Position numbers and translations under genes: made by a program. DNA of 64,000 nucleotides, taken from positions 1-64,000 of the forward strand of contig MENI01000014.1 of the NCBI GenBank assembly GCA_001768195.1, read 5' to 3'. Positions 47,133 through 55,876 of this stretch are shown one piece after another (position 1 is the stretch's first letter; every line of letters starts with the position of its first letter). The notes below the pieces were generated by a model, which made no database searches, was not told where the DNA came from, and saw only the letters and a list, made by a program, of their open reading frames with translations. This DNA is from Bacteroidetes bacterium GWA2_40_15 (GTDB lineage: Bacteria; Bacteroidota; Bacteroidia; Bacteroidales; VadinHA17).

Positions 47133-47915
47133 TTAAAAATCTTTTTTTCGTGCAATCTTTACAATTAGGAGTGCAGGTATCAAAATCCAGCAAAGCAACG
47201 AGATAAAAGAAATTGATATGCCTTTGAGCGTCCCAAAGAATTTGAGAAAAACTGCGCTCGTCTGACCCATCAGGGCAGAAATATCAAGTCCAAGCATTAT
47301 CATTACCCTGGAAAGATCAACGGGATTCAGAATGGTAACAGTAATAGCAAGATAATCTGTAGGGTAGTCTTTGAAAAGTATCAGAAGAATCAGCAAAAGA
47401 CCATCGTATAAAATTGCCAGGAAAAACCAGATGAATAATGCAATACTAAATCCCCGGATCCTGTCTTCATGTTTCAGGGCTATGGCGAACGCAATCGCCG
47501 ACATGCTAAAACTAAGGCAGACCCCTGCCATTAAAATCAGCAAAAAGTCAATCAAATGATCCGATGCCAGTATCCCCTGAGTTAGAAATGGAATTGAAAC
47601 TCCTGCAACAAAACTTAATGACAATGAAAGTGACAAACCAGTATATTGTCCAATGAGTAATGAGCTCCTTTTTATTGGTTGGGCAAGCAATAGCTCGGTG
47701 AACTCTCGTGAGTTATAATAAAAAATAGCTCCAAATATAATCGCAACAAGCGGGATCAGTACGGTAACTATGTTCATCATGCTTACTATCGATTTTGTCA
47801 GATCGGCGCTGAAATATAAAATAGTACTGCTAATTATGAGGAAGAAGACGAAATAAATTATCGTCCAGTAACTTCTTATCAGATTGAAAAAACTGTATTT
47901 AATAAATTTTATCAT
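47133..47915 (-). CDS. nosY: nos ABC transporter permease NosY
   Basis: About 260 residues with six helices, of the ABC-2 type. FYNSREFTELLLAQPIKRSSLLIGQYTG is the family motif and ILNPVDLSRVMIML is typical of NosY. With NosF and NosD it supplies a sulfur compound or copper for the CuZ centre of N2O reductase. The ATG at 47915 is preferred over a TTG at 47930; it overlaps the nosF end by 17 bases. Confidence 0.92.
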   Translation of the reverse strand: MIKFIKYSFFNLIRSYWTIIYFVFFLIISSTILYFSADLTKSIVSMMNIVTVLIPLVAIIFGAIFYYNSREFTELLLAQPIKRSSLLIGQYTGLSLSLSLSFVAGVSIPFLTQGILASDHLIDFLLILMAGVCLSFSMSAIAFAIALKHEDRIRGFSIALFIWFFLAILYDGLLLILLILFKDYPTDYLAITVTILNPVDLSRVMIMLGLDISALMGQTSAVFLKFFGTLKGISISFISLLCWILIPALLIVKIARKKDF

Positions 47916-48618
47916 TACCGTTCCTGTCAACTAAATGAACTATTGCGTTTTCAAGAGAACTTTCTAATGTTTCCTTAAGTATCCCCTGCAAGTCTCCCGT
48001 GAATATGATTCTGCCATCCAGTAATAAAAATATTTTGTCTGAAAATTCCTCTACAAAGCTCATAATGTGAGTTGTATATATTATGATCTTCCCCTGTTGC
48101 TTTTTTTCGAAGATCATTTTTTTGAACTTCGTCAGTGAAACAGGGTCAAGACTGTTTGTCGGCTCATCGAGAATGATAACAGGCGTATCAAACAGAAAAC
48201 CCAGCAACATATTCACCTTCTGCCTGGTACCCCCAGACAGATTTCCAAGTTTCTTTTTCATTTCCGCCTCAAGCCCGAATAGATCAATAAGTTGAAATTC
48301 ATCTGCTTCCTGGTTCCGGATATCTTTTATTAGTTTAATAACTTCAACGACCCTAAGATTATCAGGAAATCTTGCCACCTGCGGAAGATATGAAATCTCG
48401 TTCCTGTACAGGGGTGTATCCTGCACATTAATCCCATTCACCCTGATATCGCCCTTTTCAGGAATAACGAGTCCGATTATGGATTTAAGCAATGTGGTTT
48501 TTCCGGACCCATTCGGACCAAGAATTGCATAAATACCAGGATCGCTGATATTAAGGTTTATGTCTTTGAGAACATGATTTTTATTATAATGCTTATTCAG
48601 CCCCTGTATATTAATCAT
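47899..48618 (-). CDS. nosF: nos ABC transporter ATPase NosF
   Basis: The 239-residue ATPase has Walker A GPNGSGKTT at 34-42, the signature LSGGTRQKVNMLLGF and Walker B VIILDEPTNSLDP followed by the H-loop THIMSF. It overlaps nosD by 8 bases and nosY by 17. It drives the NosDFY maturation transporter. Confidence 0.95.
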   Translation of the reverse strand: MINIQGLNKHYNKNHVLKDINLNISDPGIYAILGPNGSGKTTLLKSIIGLVIPEKGDIRVNGINVQDTPLYRNEISYLPQVARFPDNLRVVEVIKLIKDIRNQEADEFQLIDLFGLEAEMKKKLGNLSGGTRQKVNMLLGFLFDTPVIILDEPTNSLDPVSLTKFKKMIFEKKQQGKIIIYTTHIMSFVEEFSDKIFLLLDGRIIFTGDLQGILKETLESSLENAIVHLVDRNGNDKIY

Positions 48619-49852
48619 TATCTATTATCTTCATTTTTGGTTTATTATCCAAAAGGTTACTCGGGGTAATAACCGGAGCAATTTTTTCAGCATAATTAAA
48701 AATGTCTACCAGAAGACTTCTCATCAGGATGGTTGCTGAATGAATATTCAGGATCATATATGAAAAAAGCGTAACCGGACGATACGGGATATCTGATATT
48801 CCATCCTTGTTCAGGTCATATCTTCCCGAATTATCACTCCAGAAATTTCCATCATAATCATTATTATTCCGGCTGCTGTTTGTAGCAACATCAAAAGTAT
48901 TACTCAGAAAATTATTCCGGTTTATATGGTTATCTGTACAACTTCCCAAAATTTTCAGCGCCCATCCATTCCGAATAAAATCGTTACTCGTAATATTTGT
49001 CCTGATCACACCCTCTCCATATATACCAATGGTATTACTTATGAAATGATTAAGTGTGATCTCACTGTCTGAAATATCTTTAAGAAGCAGGCCATAAGAT
49101 GAACTACCCCAGTTATCTGAAAATTCATTTCCCGTCATCCGGATTGTTTTTGAAAACATTACTGCTACTCCGGCTCCATTCGACACAAATTTATTGTTCA
49201 GATAAAGGTCATTATCTGAAAACATGAAATGAAGTCCATACCGCAGATTATCAACAACATAATTATTTTTGACGGTGCTGTTATCGACAAATTCAAGGTA
49301 AATTCCATCCCGGTGACCCTCCACGTGATTTCCAATAACCAAAATATTTTTACAATACCAAAGATGGATTGCGTTTCCTGAGTTCATTTCACTAACTGCC
49401 TTGCCAATTATAGTATTGTTCCTGATAATACAATCCCTGCAGCGCTCAAGGTAGATTCCGAAGAAGGTATTCTCCAGATTATTTGCTTCAATAATACAAT
49501 GAGTCCTTTTAAAAATCCTTATGGCCGCTCTTTCTTCAACATAACTTGCTCCTACATCTTTAAAGGTAAATCCTTTAATAACTACATTATCAGCCAGTAC
49601 CTGCAGGATTGAATACTTATTTTCTCCATCCAGGACAGGATTACTTATCCCTATCAGTACAATTGGGATTTTGATTTCAATAGTCCCTTCAGAATAGTGC
49701 CCCTTGTAAACCATAACAGTATCCCCCGGCCCGGCATAAGTAATAGCAACTGAGATTGACTGATAGGATTTACTCTGACCTACCTCGAGTACTGAAGCAT
49801 TAAGACTTGTACTGAGAAAAAGAGTACTATATATTATTATACGCTTAATCAA
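48611..49852 (-). CDS. nosD: periplasmic copper-processing protein NosD
   Basis: The 413-residue beta-helix protein has a signal peptide (IYSTLFLSTSLNAS) and repeated right-handed helix coils with Asn-rich NNxI turns such as RNNTIIG and KNNYVVDN, of the CASH/NosD family. It delivers metal or sulfide to NosZ with NosFY. The start is a TTG at 49852, because no ATG occurs until residue 47. It overlaps nosL by 8 bases. Confidence 0.93.
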   Translation of the reverse strand: MIKRIIIYSTLFLSTSLNASVLEVGQSKSYQSISVAITYAGPGDTVMVYKGHYSEGTIEIKIPIVLIGISNPVLDGENKYSILQVLADNVVIKGFTFKDVGASYVEERAAIRIFKRTHCIIEANNLENTFFGIYLERCRDCIIRNNTIIGKAVSEMNSGNAIHLWYCKNILVIGNHVEGHRDGIYLEFVDNSTVKNNYVVDNLRYGLHFMFSDNDLYLNNKFVSNGAGVAVMFSKTIRMTGNEFSDNWGSSSYGLLLKDISDSEITLNHFISNTIGIYGEGVIRTNITSNDFIRNGWALKILGSCTDNHINRNNFLSNTFDVATNSSRNNNDYDGNFWSDNSGRYDLNKDGISDIPYRPVTLFSYMILNIHSATILMRSLLVDIFNYAEKIAPVITPSNLLDNKPKMKIIDND

Positions 49853-50309
49853 ACTCCTTTATCGCTTTTAACTTAATTTCTTTGAAATTCTTAATAAGTT
49901 CTTCCCATGTGTACAGGTACCCACCACTGGAAGAATAAAACTCTTTTGCAACTTTGTAATCACTGAATGCAGTAAGAAAAGCTCCCATTGGACTTGGCAT
50001 CTGCCCGGAAATAAGAAAACTTGCTGTTTTAGCATCAATCAGCCGACCCGGATCTGTATAGGAAGTCACTAACAGTGTACTTGCATCCATTCCGGAATCC
50101 TCATTCTCATAGATAAACTCAATAAGACATTCAACCGAGTCGAAAGTATAAACCTTTCCTTTTGATGTAACAATTTCTGAACCATACCGCTTGTCCATAA
50201 TGAGCATTTTGCAGTGTTCACATTCATCTGACCCATATACAATGGCCCGTTCATTGACTCTGCATGAGCTAATTAAAAGCACAACATATAATAAATAGTA
50301 CTTTTTCAT
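49845..50309 (-). CDS. nosL: copper chaperone lipoprotein NosL
   Basis: The 154-residue lipoprotein (Cys16, ISSC) has the Cu(I)-binding CEHCKM motif (Cys30, Cys33, Met35) and the YTFDSVECLIEF segment of NosL. It hands copper to the NosZ assembly system. It overlaps the upstream membrane protein gene by 4 bases. Confidence 0.93.
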   Translation of the reverse strand: MKKYYLLYVVLLISSCRVNERAIVYGSDECEHCKMLIMDKRYGSEIVTSKGKVYTFDSVECLIEFIYENEDSGMDASTLLVTSYTDPGRLIDAKTASFLISGQMPSPMGAFLTAFSDYKVAKEFYSSSGGYLYTWEELIKNFKEIKLKAIKEFD

Positions 50310-50884
50310 ACCTTTTTTTGCCTTATCCCAAAAAACACTGCCAAAACACCTGAAACCATAGATAAAACTATAAAGAGAGATCCTAACATGGGAGAGGAGA
50401 TTGCCGTAAAATTCATGATAAGTTTCTTCCCGATCAGGGGGGGTTGAAATGCCATACCTTCAACCTTTATTGCTGCATCCGGATTGAGGTTGTGCCCAAA
50501 ATCATATTCCCATAAATAGAAATCGTAGAAAGCAAGGGCAATAGTTGCAACAAAAATTATAACCCAGACGAGGTTTAACTGCCATTTATTAAATACAGCC
50601 ATTATGAAAGCCATACCTGCAATTCCCAGCAGGATATATTTTATATATTTTAATTCAGGGATAGAGTCCGGTTCAATGGGCTTCATTCCAATATAGTGAT
50701 TAAGAATATTTATATTTTTAAGAGTACCTGGCTTATCACCAACTATCTTATTGGCCCATATATAGAATCCCATTCCGCGGGGATACTGGGGCGCTATTAA
50801 GGTAATTTTCCAAATAGGGAATAGTAAAACCAGAAATAGGAAAAAACCTGCTGTCAGCATTGAAATTCTTGGCAATGATATCAT
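50306..50884 (-). CDS. unknown membrane protein of the nos cluster
   Basis: The 192-residue protein has four helices: residues about 8-28, 84-100, 104-128 and 163-188. A periplasmic loop (LIAPQYPRGMGFYIWANKIVGDKPG) and a second loop near VEGMAFQPPLIGKK are conserved-looking and rich in aromatic residues. It lies between nosZ and nosL with a 4-base overlap, so it is likely to serve NosZ maturation or electron supply. I cannot assign it to a named Nos protein; a NosB-like role is possible. Confidence 0.7.
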   Translation of the reverse strand: MISLPRISMLTAGFFLFLVLLFPIWKITLIAPQYPRGMGFYIWANKIVGDKPGTLKNINILNHYIGMKPIEPDSIPELKYIKYILLGIAGMAFIMAVFNKWQLNLVWVIIFVATIALAFYDFYLWEYDFGHNLNPDAAIKVEGMAFQPPLIGKKLIMNFTAISSPMLGSLFIVLSMVSGVLAVFFGIRQKKV

Positions 50885-50990
50885 TGGTATGTCAGTTTTT
50901 AACTAATATAGTAATTATCTGTCCAGGTACAGGCAGAACATCAAGCATGTACGGGGGTGATGAAGAATTACTTAAGATAATGAAACCAAT

Positions 50991-52955
50991 TTACTCTTCA
51001 AACCCTACACTCCATTTCAGCTCAGTTTTGGAATTCTTTTCAGAAACCCTGATGTACCCCTGCATCTCCTGGTGAAGTGCAGAGCAGAAGTCCGAACAAT
51101 AAAATGGGATTACACCCGGGAATTGTGGCTTCCAGTATAGTGTTTCAGTCTGACCCGGCATGATTAAAAGTTCAGAATTTAGTGCCCCCATAACTGCAAA
51201 CCCATGAGGTACATCGAAATCCTGTTCAAGATTTGTTACATGGAAATATACTTCATCTCCAACCATGATACCTGAAATATTGTCGGGAGCAAAATGGGAG
51301 CGGATAGTTGTCATGTAGACTCTGACCACATTCCCATTCCTGACAACCTTTACTTCATTTTCAGATTTTGTTACATGAGGATGCTTGTTTTCTTCCAGTT
51401 TAAATATCTGTTTTGAATTGCTAATCAGAACTTCTGCCGGAATTGCCTGGGCATAGTGAGGTTCTCCTATAGTCGGAAAATCGAGAATTAACTCCATTTT
51501 ATCGCCTGAAATGTCAAATAACTGAGCTGCCTGGTTTAGCTCCGGACCTGTAGGCAAATACCTGTCTTTTGTTATTTTGTTCAGTGCAAGAAGATATTTG
51601 CCCCAGGGCTTTTTGGAGTCTCCGCCTGGAATCATCAGGTGTCCTATTGAGTAATAACATGGAACCCTGTCGAGAACTTCCCAGGTACCTAATTTCCATT
51701 TGATTATTTCAGATGTTATAAAAAATGATGTATATCCGTTACCATCAGCATCGAATTCAGTATGAAGCGGCCCGAGGCCTGAACTTTTAACTATCCCTGC
51801 AAGGGTGGCATCCATATCAAGTACAGGAATTCCGTATTTTTCATCATCAAACTTTTCTTCACTGATGGCTTTCAGCATCTTGGTGAAGGAATGAACAGTT
51901 AGTTCAGCGGATAGCTTTCCGGCGCCCACTATATATTCACCTGAAGGATCAACATCAACGCCGTGAGGTGATTTCGGAGTTGGAAGAAAGTAAACCAGCC
52001 CGGGGCAATTCTCCGGCTTAAGAACTTTTACCTTCCCGAATGTTTCCGTTGAAGCAGAATGTGTCGCTTCATCATAGTAATTCCTTATATAAGGAGAATT
52101 CATTTCTTCAAATTTGCCTTCGGCAATATACTGTTCGGCAAGTTTCCAGTTTACGGCAGCAATATAGTCTTTATCATTCTTTGAAGCCTGTACCTCGAGA
52201 AGGGAATTGCTTTCCTCGGTGTTATAACATGTAAAGAATGTCCAACCATTTGAAGCATTTTTCCCTGAATGTGCAAGGTCATAATCAAATCCGGGCATAA
52301 GTATCTGGAAAGCTATGTTCATCCTGCCATCATTTTCAACTTTTACAAAAGATAATGTTCCTTTGTATTTACCGGTGTATTCATTCATTGAAATATCCTG
52401 TTGCGGAACCGGAACGCTAAATCGTGTCCCGGCAACTACATAGTCGGTGTTTTCAGTAGTAAATGGAGAACTGTGATTACCTGAACTGTTTGGCAATTCA
52501 ATGATCTCAACGGTTTCAAATGTTGTAAGATCTATCCTCGCAATTCTTGGAGTGTTATTACCATTAATGAATAACCACCTGCCATCAGGTATCCCGTCGG
52601 TCTGAGATAGCTCAGGGTGATGCGCATCATCCCAGGGTACGAATCCATAGGTTGTTTCCAGCATAGGTTTGGTCTCTTCATTGAAACCATATGCTTTTTC
52701 AGCATCAACTGAGAATACCGGGATCACTTTTAGCAGCCTCCCTGAAGGGAGTCCATAGACACTTACCTGGCCACTGAAACCGCCAGACAGGAAGGCATAA
52801 TATTCATCCAGTTCACCCGGAGCCACATACACTTTTTGCGCAGCTACGCCAGAGCCCAATGGCCCTTTTGATCCGTTTTTATCACCTGAACAGGAGGCGA
52901 TAAGAATGATAGAAAATGTAAAAAGGATCAGATTTCTGAGAAGTTGTAATTTCAT
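50991..52955 (-). CDS. nosZ: nitrous oxide reductase, Sec-type (clade II) NosZ lipoprotein
   Basis: The 654-residue enzyme reduces N2O to N2 outside the inner membrane. The signal ends in a lipobox Cys22 (LIASC) with no twin-arginine, as in clade II NosZ. The CuZ domain has the first His cluster in DDAHHPE (112-113) and further His residues in SPHGVDVDPSGEY and EPHYAQA. The C-terminal CuA domain has CSDFCSALHQEM (Cys620, Cys624, His628, Met631). Length is normal. It follows an Rrf2-family regulator and precedes the maturation genes. Confidence 0.97.
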   Translation of the reverse strand: MKLQLLRNLILFTFSIILIASCSGDKNGSKGPLGSGVAAQKVYVAPGELDEYYAFLSGGFSGQVSVYGLPSGRLLKVIPVFSVDAEKAYGFNEETKPMLETTYGFVPWDDAHHPELSQTDGIPDGRWLFINGNNTPRIARIDLTTFETVEIIELPNSSGNHSSPFTTENTDYVVAGTRFSVPVPQQDISMNEYTGKYKGTLSFVKVENDGRMNIAFQILMPGFDYDLAHSGKNASNGWTFFTCYNTEESNSLLEVQASKNDKDYIAAVNWKLAEQYIAEGKFEEMNSPYIRNYYDEATHSASTETFGKVKVLKPENCPGLVYFLPTPKSPHGVDVDPSGEYIVGAGKLSAELTVHSFTKMLKAISEEKFDDEKYGIPVLDMDATLAGIVKSSGLGPLHTEFDADGNGYTSFFITSEIIKWKLGTWEVLDRVPCYYSIGHLMIPGGDSKKPWGKYLLALNKITKDRYLPTGPELNQAAQLFDISGDKMELILDFPTIGEPHYAQAIPAEVLISNSKQIFKLEENKHPHVTKSENEVKVVRNGNVVRVYMTTIRSHFAPDNISGIMVGDEVYFHVTNLEQDFDVPHGFAVMGALNSELLIMPGQTETLYWKPQFPGVIPFYCSDFCSALHQEMQGYIRVSEKNSKTELKWSVGFEE

Positions 52956-53014
52956 GGTACTTAATTTAATGTTGATAAATAATTATATATAATAGTCACT
53001 GTAATAAACCCTGG

Positions 53015-53452
53015 TCATTCCAACTTCAAGGTATCCCCGACCCTCCTGTAATCTTCAGCAAGCATGCTTAAATTAACTGCCTCCATCCGTGACCTTATAA
53101 TAATATTCAGGTTGCTCCAGAACATCCTGAGGACACAATTCTGTTCTCTTGGACACTCTTTACCGGGTGAGAGGCAATCAATTATCGACAGGTCACCCTC
53201 AAAGGCAAGATATACATCATAGATTGTGATATCACCGGAAGGCCTGTTCAATCTGTAGCCGCTTTTTTTCCCGCCAGCATTGACGATCAGACCTGCAGCT
53301 TTCAGGGAAGCTATAATTTGATCAAGATACTTTACTGATACATCCTGATTTTCAGCAATTTCTTTTTGTAGTATCCCTCCCCCCATATTCTCCCTTAAGG
53401 ATAATTCCAGCATAGTTCTTAAACCATATCTTGTTTTTGAATTGAATTTCAT
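53015..53452 (-). CDS. Rrf2-family regulator, likely Fe-S cluster/NO sensor of the nos-act operon
   Basis: The 145-residue winged-helix protein has the Rrf2 N-terminus NSKTRYGLRTMLELSLRE and the helix VSVKYLDQIIASLKAAGLI. Three Cys, at positions 93, 100 and 106, have the spacing of the Fe-S-binding IscR/NsrR group. An NsrR-like response to nitric oxide would fit the genes it precedes. The gap to nosZ is only 59 bases. Confidence 0.85.
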   Translation of the reverse strand: MKFNSKTRYGLRTMLELSLRENMGGGILQKEIAENQDVSVKYLDQIIASLKAAGLIVNAGGKKSGYRLNRPSGDITIYDVYLAFEGDLSIIDCLSPGKECPREQNCVLRMFWSNLNIIIRSRMEAVNLSMLAEDYRRVGDTLKLE

Positions 53453-53467
53453 ATATTTTTACACTTT

Positions 53468-53486
53468 TCCTACTATTTTAATAGGA
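53468..53486. promoter_or_regulatory. imperfect dyad upstream of the Rrf2 gene
   Basis: Outer arms TCCTA and TAGGA are separated by nine bases, in an AT-rich context 16 bases before the regulator's start. It is the size of an Rrf2 site, but the match to a known consensus was not tested. Confidence 0.3.
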
Positions 53487-53770
53487 TAAATGTAGAGTTT
53501 TTTTTTCTTTAACAAAATAGTTCTTATAAAATTTTATCAGACCAATGAAAAAAAATTATGAGTATCAGGAATCATGTATATAAATTCATTGATTTTCAAG
53601 CGATTTCGAATCTAATATTCATGATTGCCGATAGTCATTAGAAAAATTAACCGTGTGATGGAGTGAGTTTTGGTTGATATACTCAATTATAGCAAACTAG
53701 TTTTTATGATGATATTGTCTTTTAATATACATTGGTGAGTTATCAATTTAATATATCGCATTTTGATGCA

Positions 53771-55867
53771 ATGCTTCGCAGAGTAAGTTATATCTTACTA
53801 AGCGCTGCTCCTCAGCTTATCAGATTTAAAAAAAAGCTCCGCCTTAGTTACAATTTTTTAAATCCCTTTGTTAAACCATCTGAAAAATTAAGGTTAGCAG
53901 ATGGCTCAGTGGTTTTAATTATTGGTGGCGGACCAGCTGGTTCTTTTTTCGCGATTAATCTCTTAAGAAAGGCAAAAAGTTCTGGCATAAAAATAGAGGT
54001 TATTATCGTTGAGAAGAAGAAGGTCATGAATATACAGGAGCTCAACCTCAACGAATGCCAGATTGGGGAATGTAATTATTGCGCCGGAGGATTAAGCGCC
54101 AAAGTTTGCGAGGCTTTAAAGAAGCTGGGGCTTATTTTACCTGCTAAGGTTATCATGGATAAGGTCTTTATAATCAATATTTTTGCTGATTGGAAGACCA
54201 TCTCTCTGGATGTCTTAAAAGAAATGAACTCGGTTTACAGAGGATCAAGACCAAAGGGAAGAACCGATAGTATATACAATTTTGATTCTTTCTTATCAGA
54301 GAGCTCAGTAAAAGAAGGTGCAAAGATCATCACATCTGAAGTTACCGGACTGGAATATTCTGACGATGGAAGGGTTGTCGTGAGTTTTAGGGGCAATAAC
54401 AAGACAATAAAATCAGATTTTGTGGCATTTGCAGGAGGTGTAAACGGATTCTTGGGGAATAGATTTTATACCGGAGAAAAGCCACTCTCCTACCTGCAGG
54501 AGATGATACCCGGATTCAAACCTCCCAGAGTAAGAAGGACTTTAATTTTTGAACTTGATACCGGAGAAAATGATAAATTAATGTACAAGATAAGTGGCGA
54601 ACTCTATTTTATATTACACGGTTCGCACACACTTAAACTGGAGATGATCTCCATAATACCCAAAGGAAAATATATTACAGTTGTTTTAATAGGTCCGGCC
54701 ATAGATAGTTCTACCAATAAGGATAACCTGAGAATTATTAATGAATTCATGAATCTGCCACATATAAAAAAGTTACTTCCCCGGAGGGCAGAAATCAAGA
54801 ATTTATGCGTTTGCAGTCCTAACATTGTCACCGGAACTGCTAAGAATCCGTATGGAGACAGGATTGCTGTTGTCGGAGACATGTTTACCGCAAATCTTTA
54901 TAAAGACGGGATAGGTTCAGCTTATGAAATATCAGCCATGTTGGCAGAAGTAGCTATAACCAGAGGCATAGATAAAAGAAGCCTCAGAAAAGGATACCGG
55001 TCAGTTATCAGAAAATATAATATAAATAACACCCTGGGGAAACTGGTGTTTTTATTCATCAGAATATTTTTCAGAAACTCCTTTTTCAGCCGCATAATAT
55101 ACCAGGCGGTTATTACAGAAAGGAAGACGAAGACAAGAGAAAACAGAAGACTTGAGAAAATCCTGTGGAATACTGCAAGCGGAGAGGATATCTATAAAAA
55201 CATCATCTTATCCATGTACCATCCCCTGGCAATCTGGGCGATCTTCTCAGGGGGGCTGCTGGTTACACTTAGAAACTATATGACTGAACTAATCTTTGGC
55301 CTGAGATGGGGTAATTTTTCAAGAAATACTACGGGTGTAGGTAAAGAGGTATTCGAGATCAATTCAAAAGTAATAAAGGAAGAGTTTTCCGGGAACCTCG
55401 GGGAAGGATCTCTGGATTTTGAAAGGATGTATTCAATCAGGATGAATGCTCCCGGAGAGAAGATCTTCAGAGAGTTAGGTAAATTCGGTGATAAAGACAG
55501 GAAGTATTTTAAACCACGATTTATAGATGTCACGAGGATTTCCGGTGAGGCAAACCAGCCTGGCTGTATCATACGATATAACATTTTCCCGAGACAATTA
55601 TCATTCAGTCTGCGTTTATTAAAATCTATCCCGGGTGAACATCTGAGTTATGAAATAATGAATGGGTTTGGCCGCGGGGGGATATTATTCTTTAAAATAG
55701 AGGCATTTAAGAAAGGTACTATGGTTATTAATGATGAAAATCTATTATCAATTTATGTCGGATTTAATTTCCCTAAGAACCTTTTTAAATACCTGTTTCC
55801 GGCATACATACATGATGTATTATGGAATTTCTCCCTTTGCCAGCTAAAAGAGGTGGTTGAGAATTAA
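53771..55867 (+). CDS. FAD-dependent oxidoreductase with an added C-terminal domain
   Basis: About 698 residues. Residues about 45-400 are a geranylgeranyl-reductase-like FAD domain: VVLIIGGGPAGSFFAINLL, a Cys-containing GECNYCAGGLSAKV, and GDRIAVVGDMFTANLYKDGIGSAYE. A hydrophobic stretch lies around residues 490-510. The last 200 residues (MYSIRMNAPGEKIFRELGK onward) look like a small alpha/beta lipid-binding or SRPBCC-type domain, but this is uncertain. The start may instead be TTG at 53732. It lies alone on the plus strand between the nos and nor genes. Confidence 0.75.
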   Translation: MLRRVSYILLSAAPQLIRFKKKLRLSYNFLNPFVKPSEKLRLADGSVVLIIGGGPAGSFFAINLLRKAKSSGIKIEVIIVEKKKVMNIQELNLNECQIGECNYCAGGLSAKVCEALKKLGLILPAKVIMDKVFIINIFADWKTISLDVLKEMNSVYRGSRPKGRTDSIYNFDSFLSESSVKEGAKIITSEVTGLEYSDDGRVVVSFRGNNKTIKSDFVAFAGGVNGFLGNRFYTGEKPLSYLQEMIPGFKPPRVRRTLIFELDTGENDKLMYKISGELYFILHGSHTLKLEMISIIPKGKYITVVLIGPAIDSSTNKDNLRIINEFMNLPHIKKLLPRRAEIKNLCVCSPNIVTGTAKNPYGDRIAVVGDMFTANLYKDGIGSAYEISAMLAEVAITRGIDKRSLRKGYRSVIRKYNINNTLGKLVFLFIRIFFRNSFFSRIIYQAVITERKTKTRENRRLEKILWNTASGEDIYKNIILSMYHPLAIWAIFSGGLLVTLRNYMTELIFGLRWGNFSRNTTGVGKEVFEINSKVIKEEFSGNLGEGSLDFERMYSIRMNAPGEKIFRELGKFGDKDRKYFKPRFIDVTRISGEANQPGCIIRYNIFPRQLSFSLRLLKSIPGEHLSYEIMNGFGRGGILFFKIEAFKKGTMVINDENLLSIYVGFNFPKNLFKYLFPAYIHDVLWNFSLCQLKEVVEN

Positions 55868-55876
55868 ACTGTTAAA

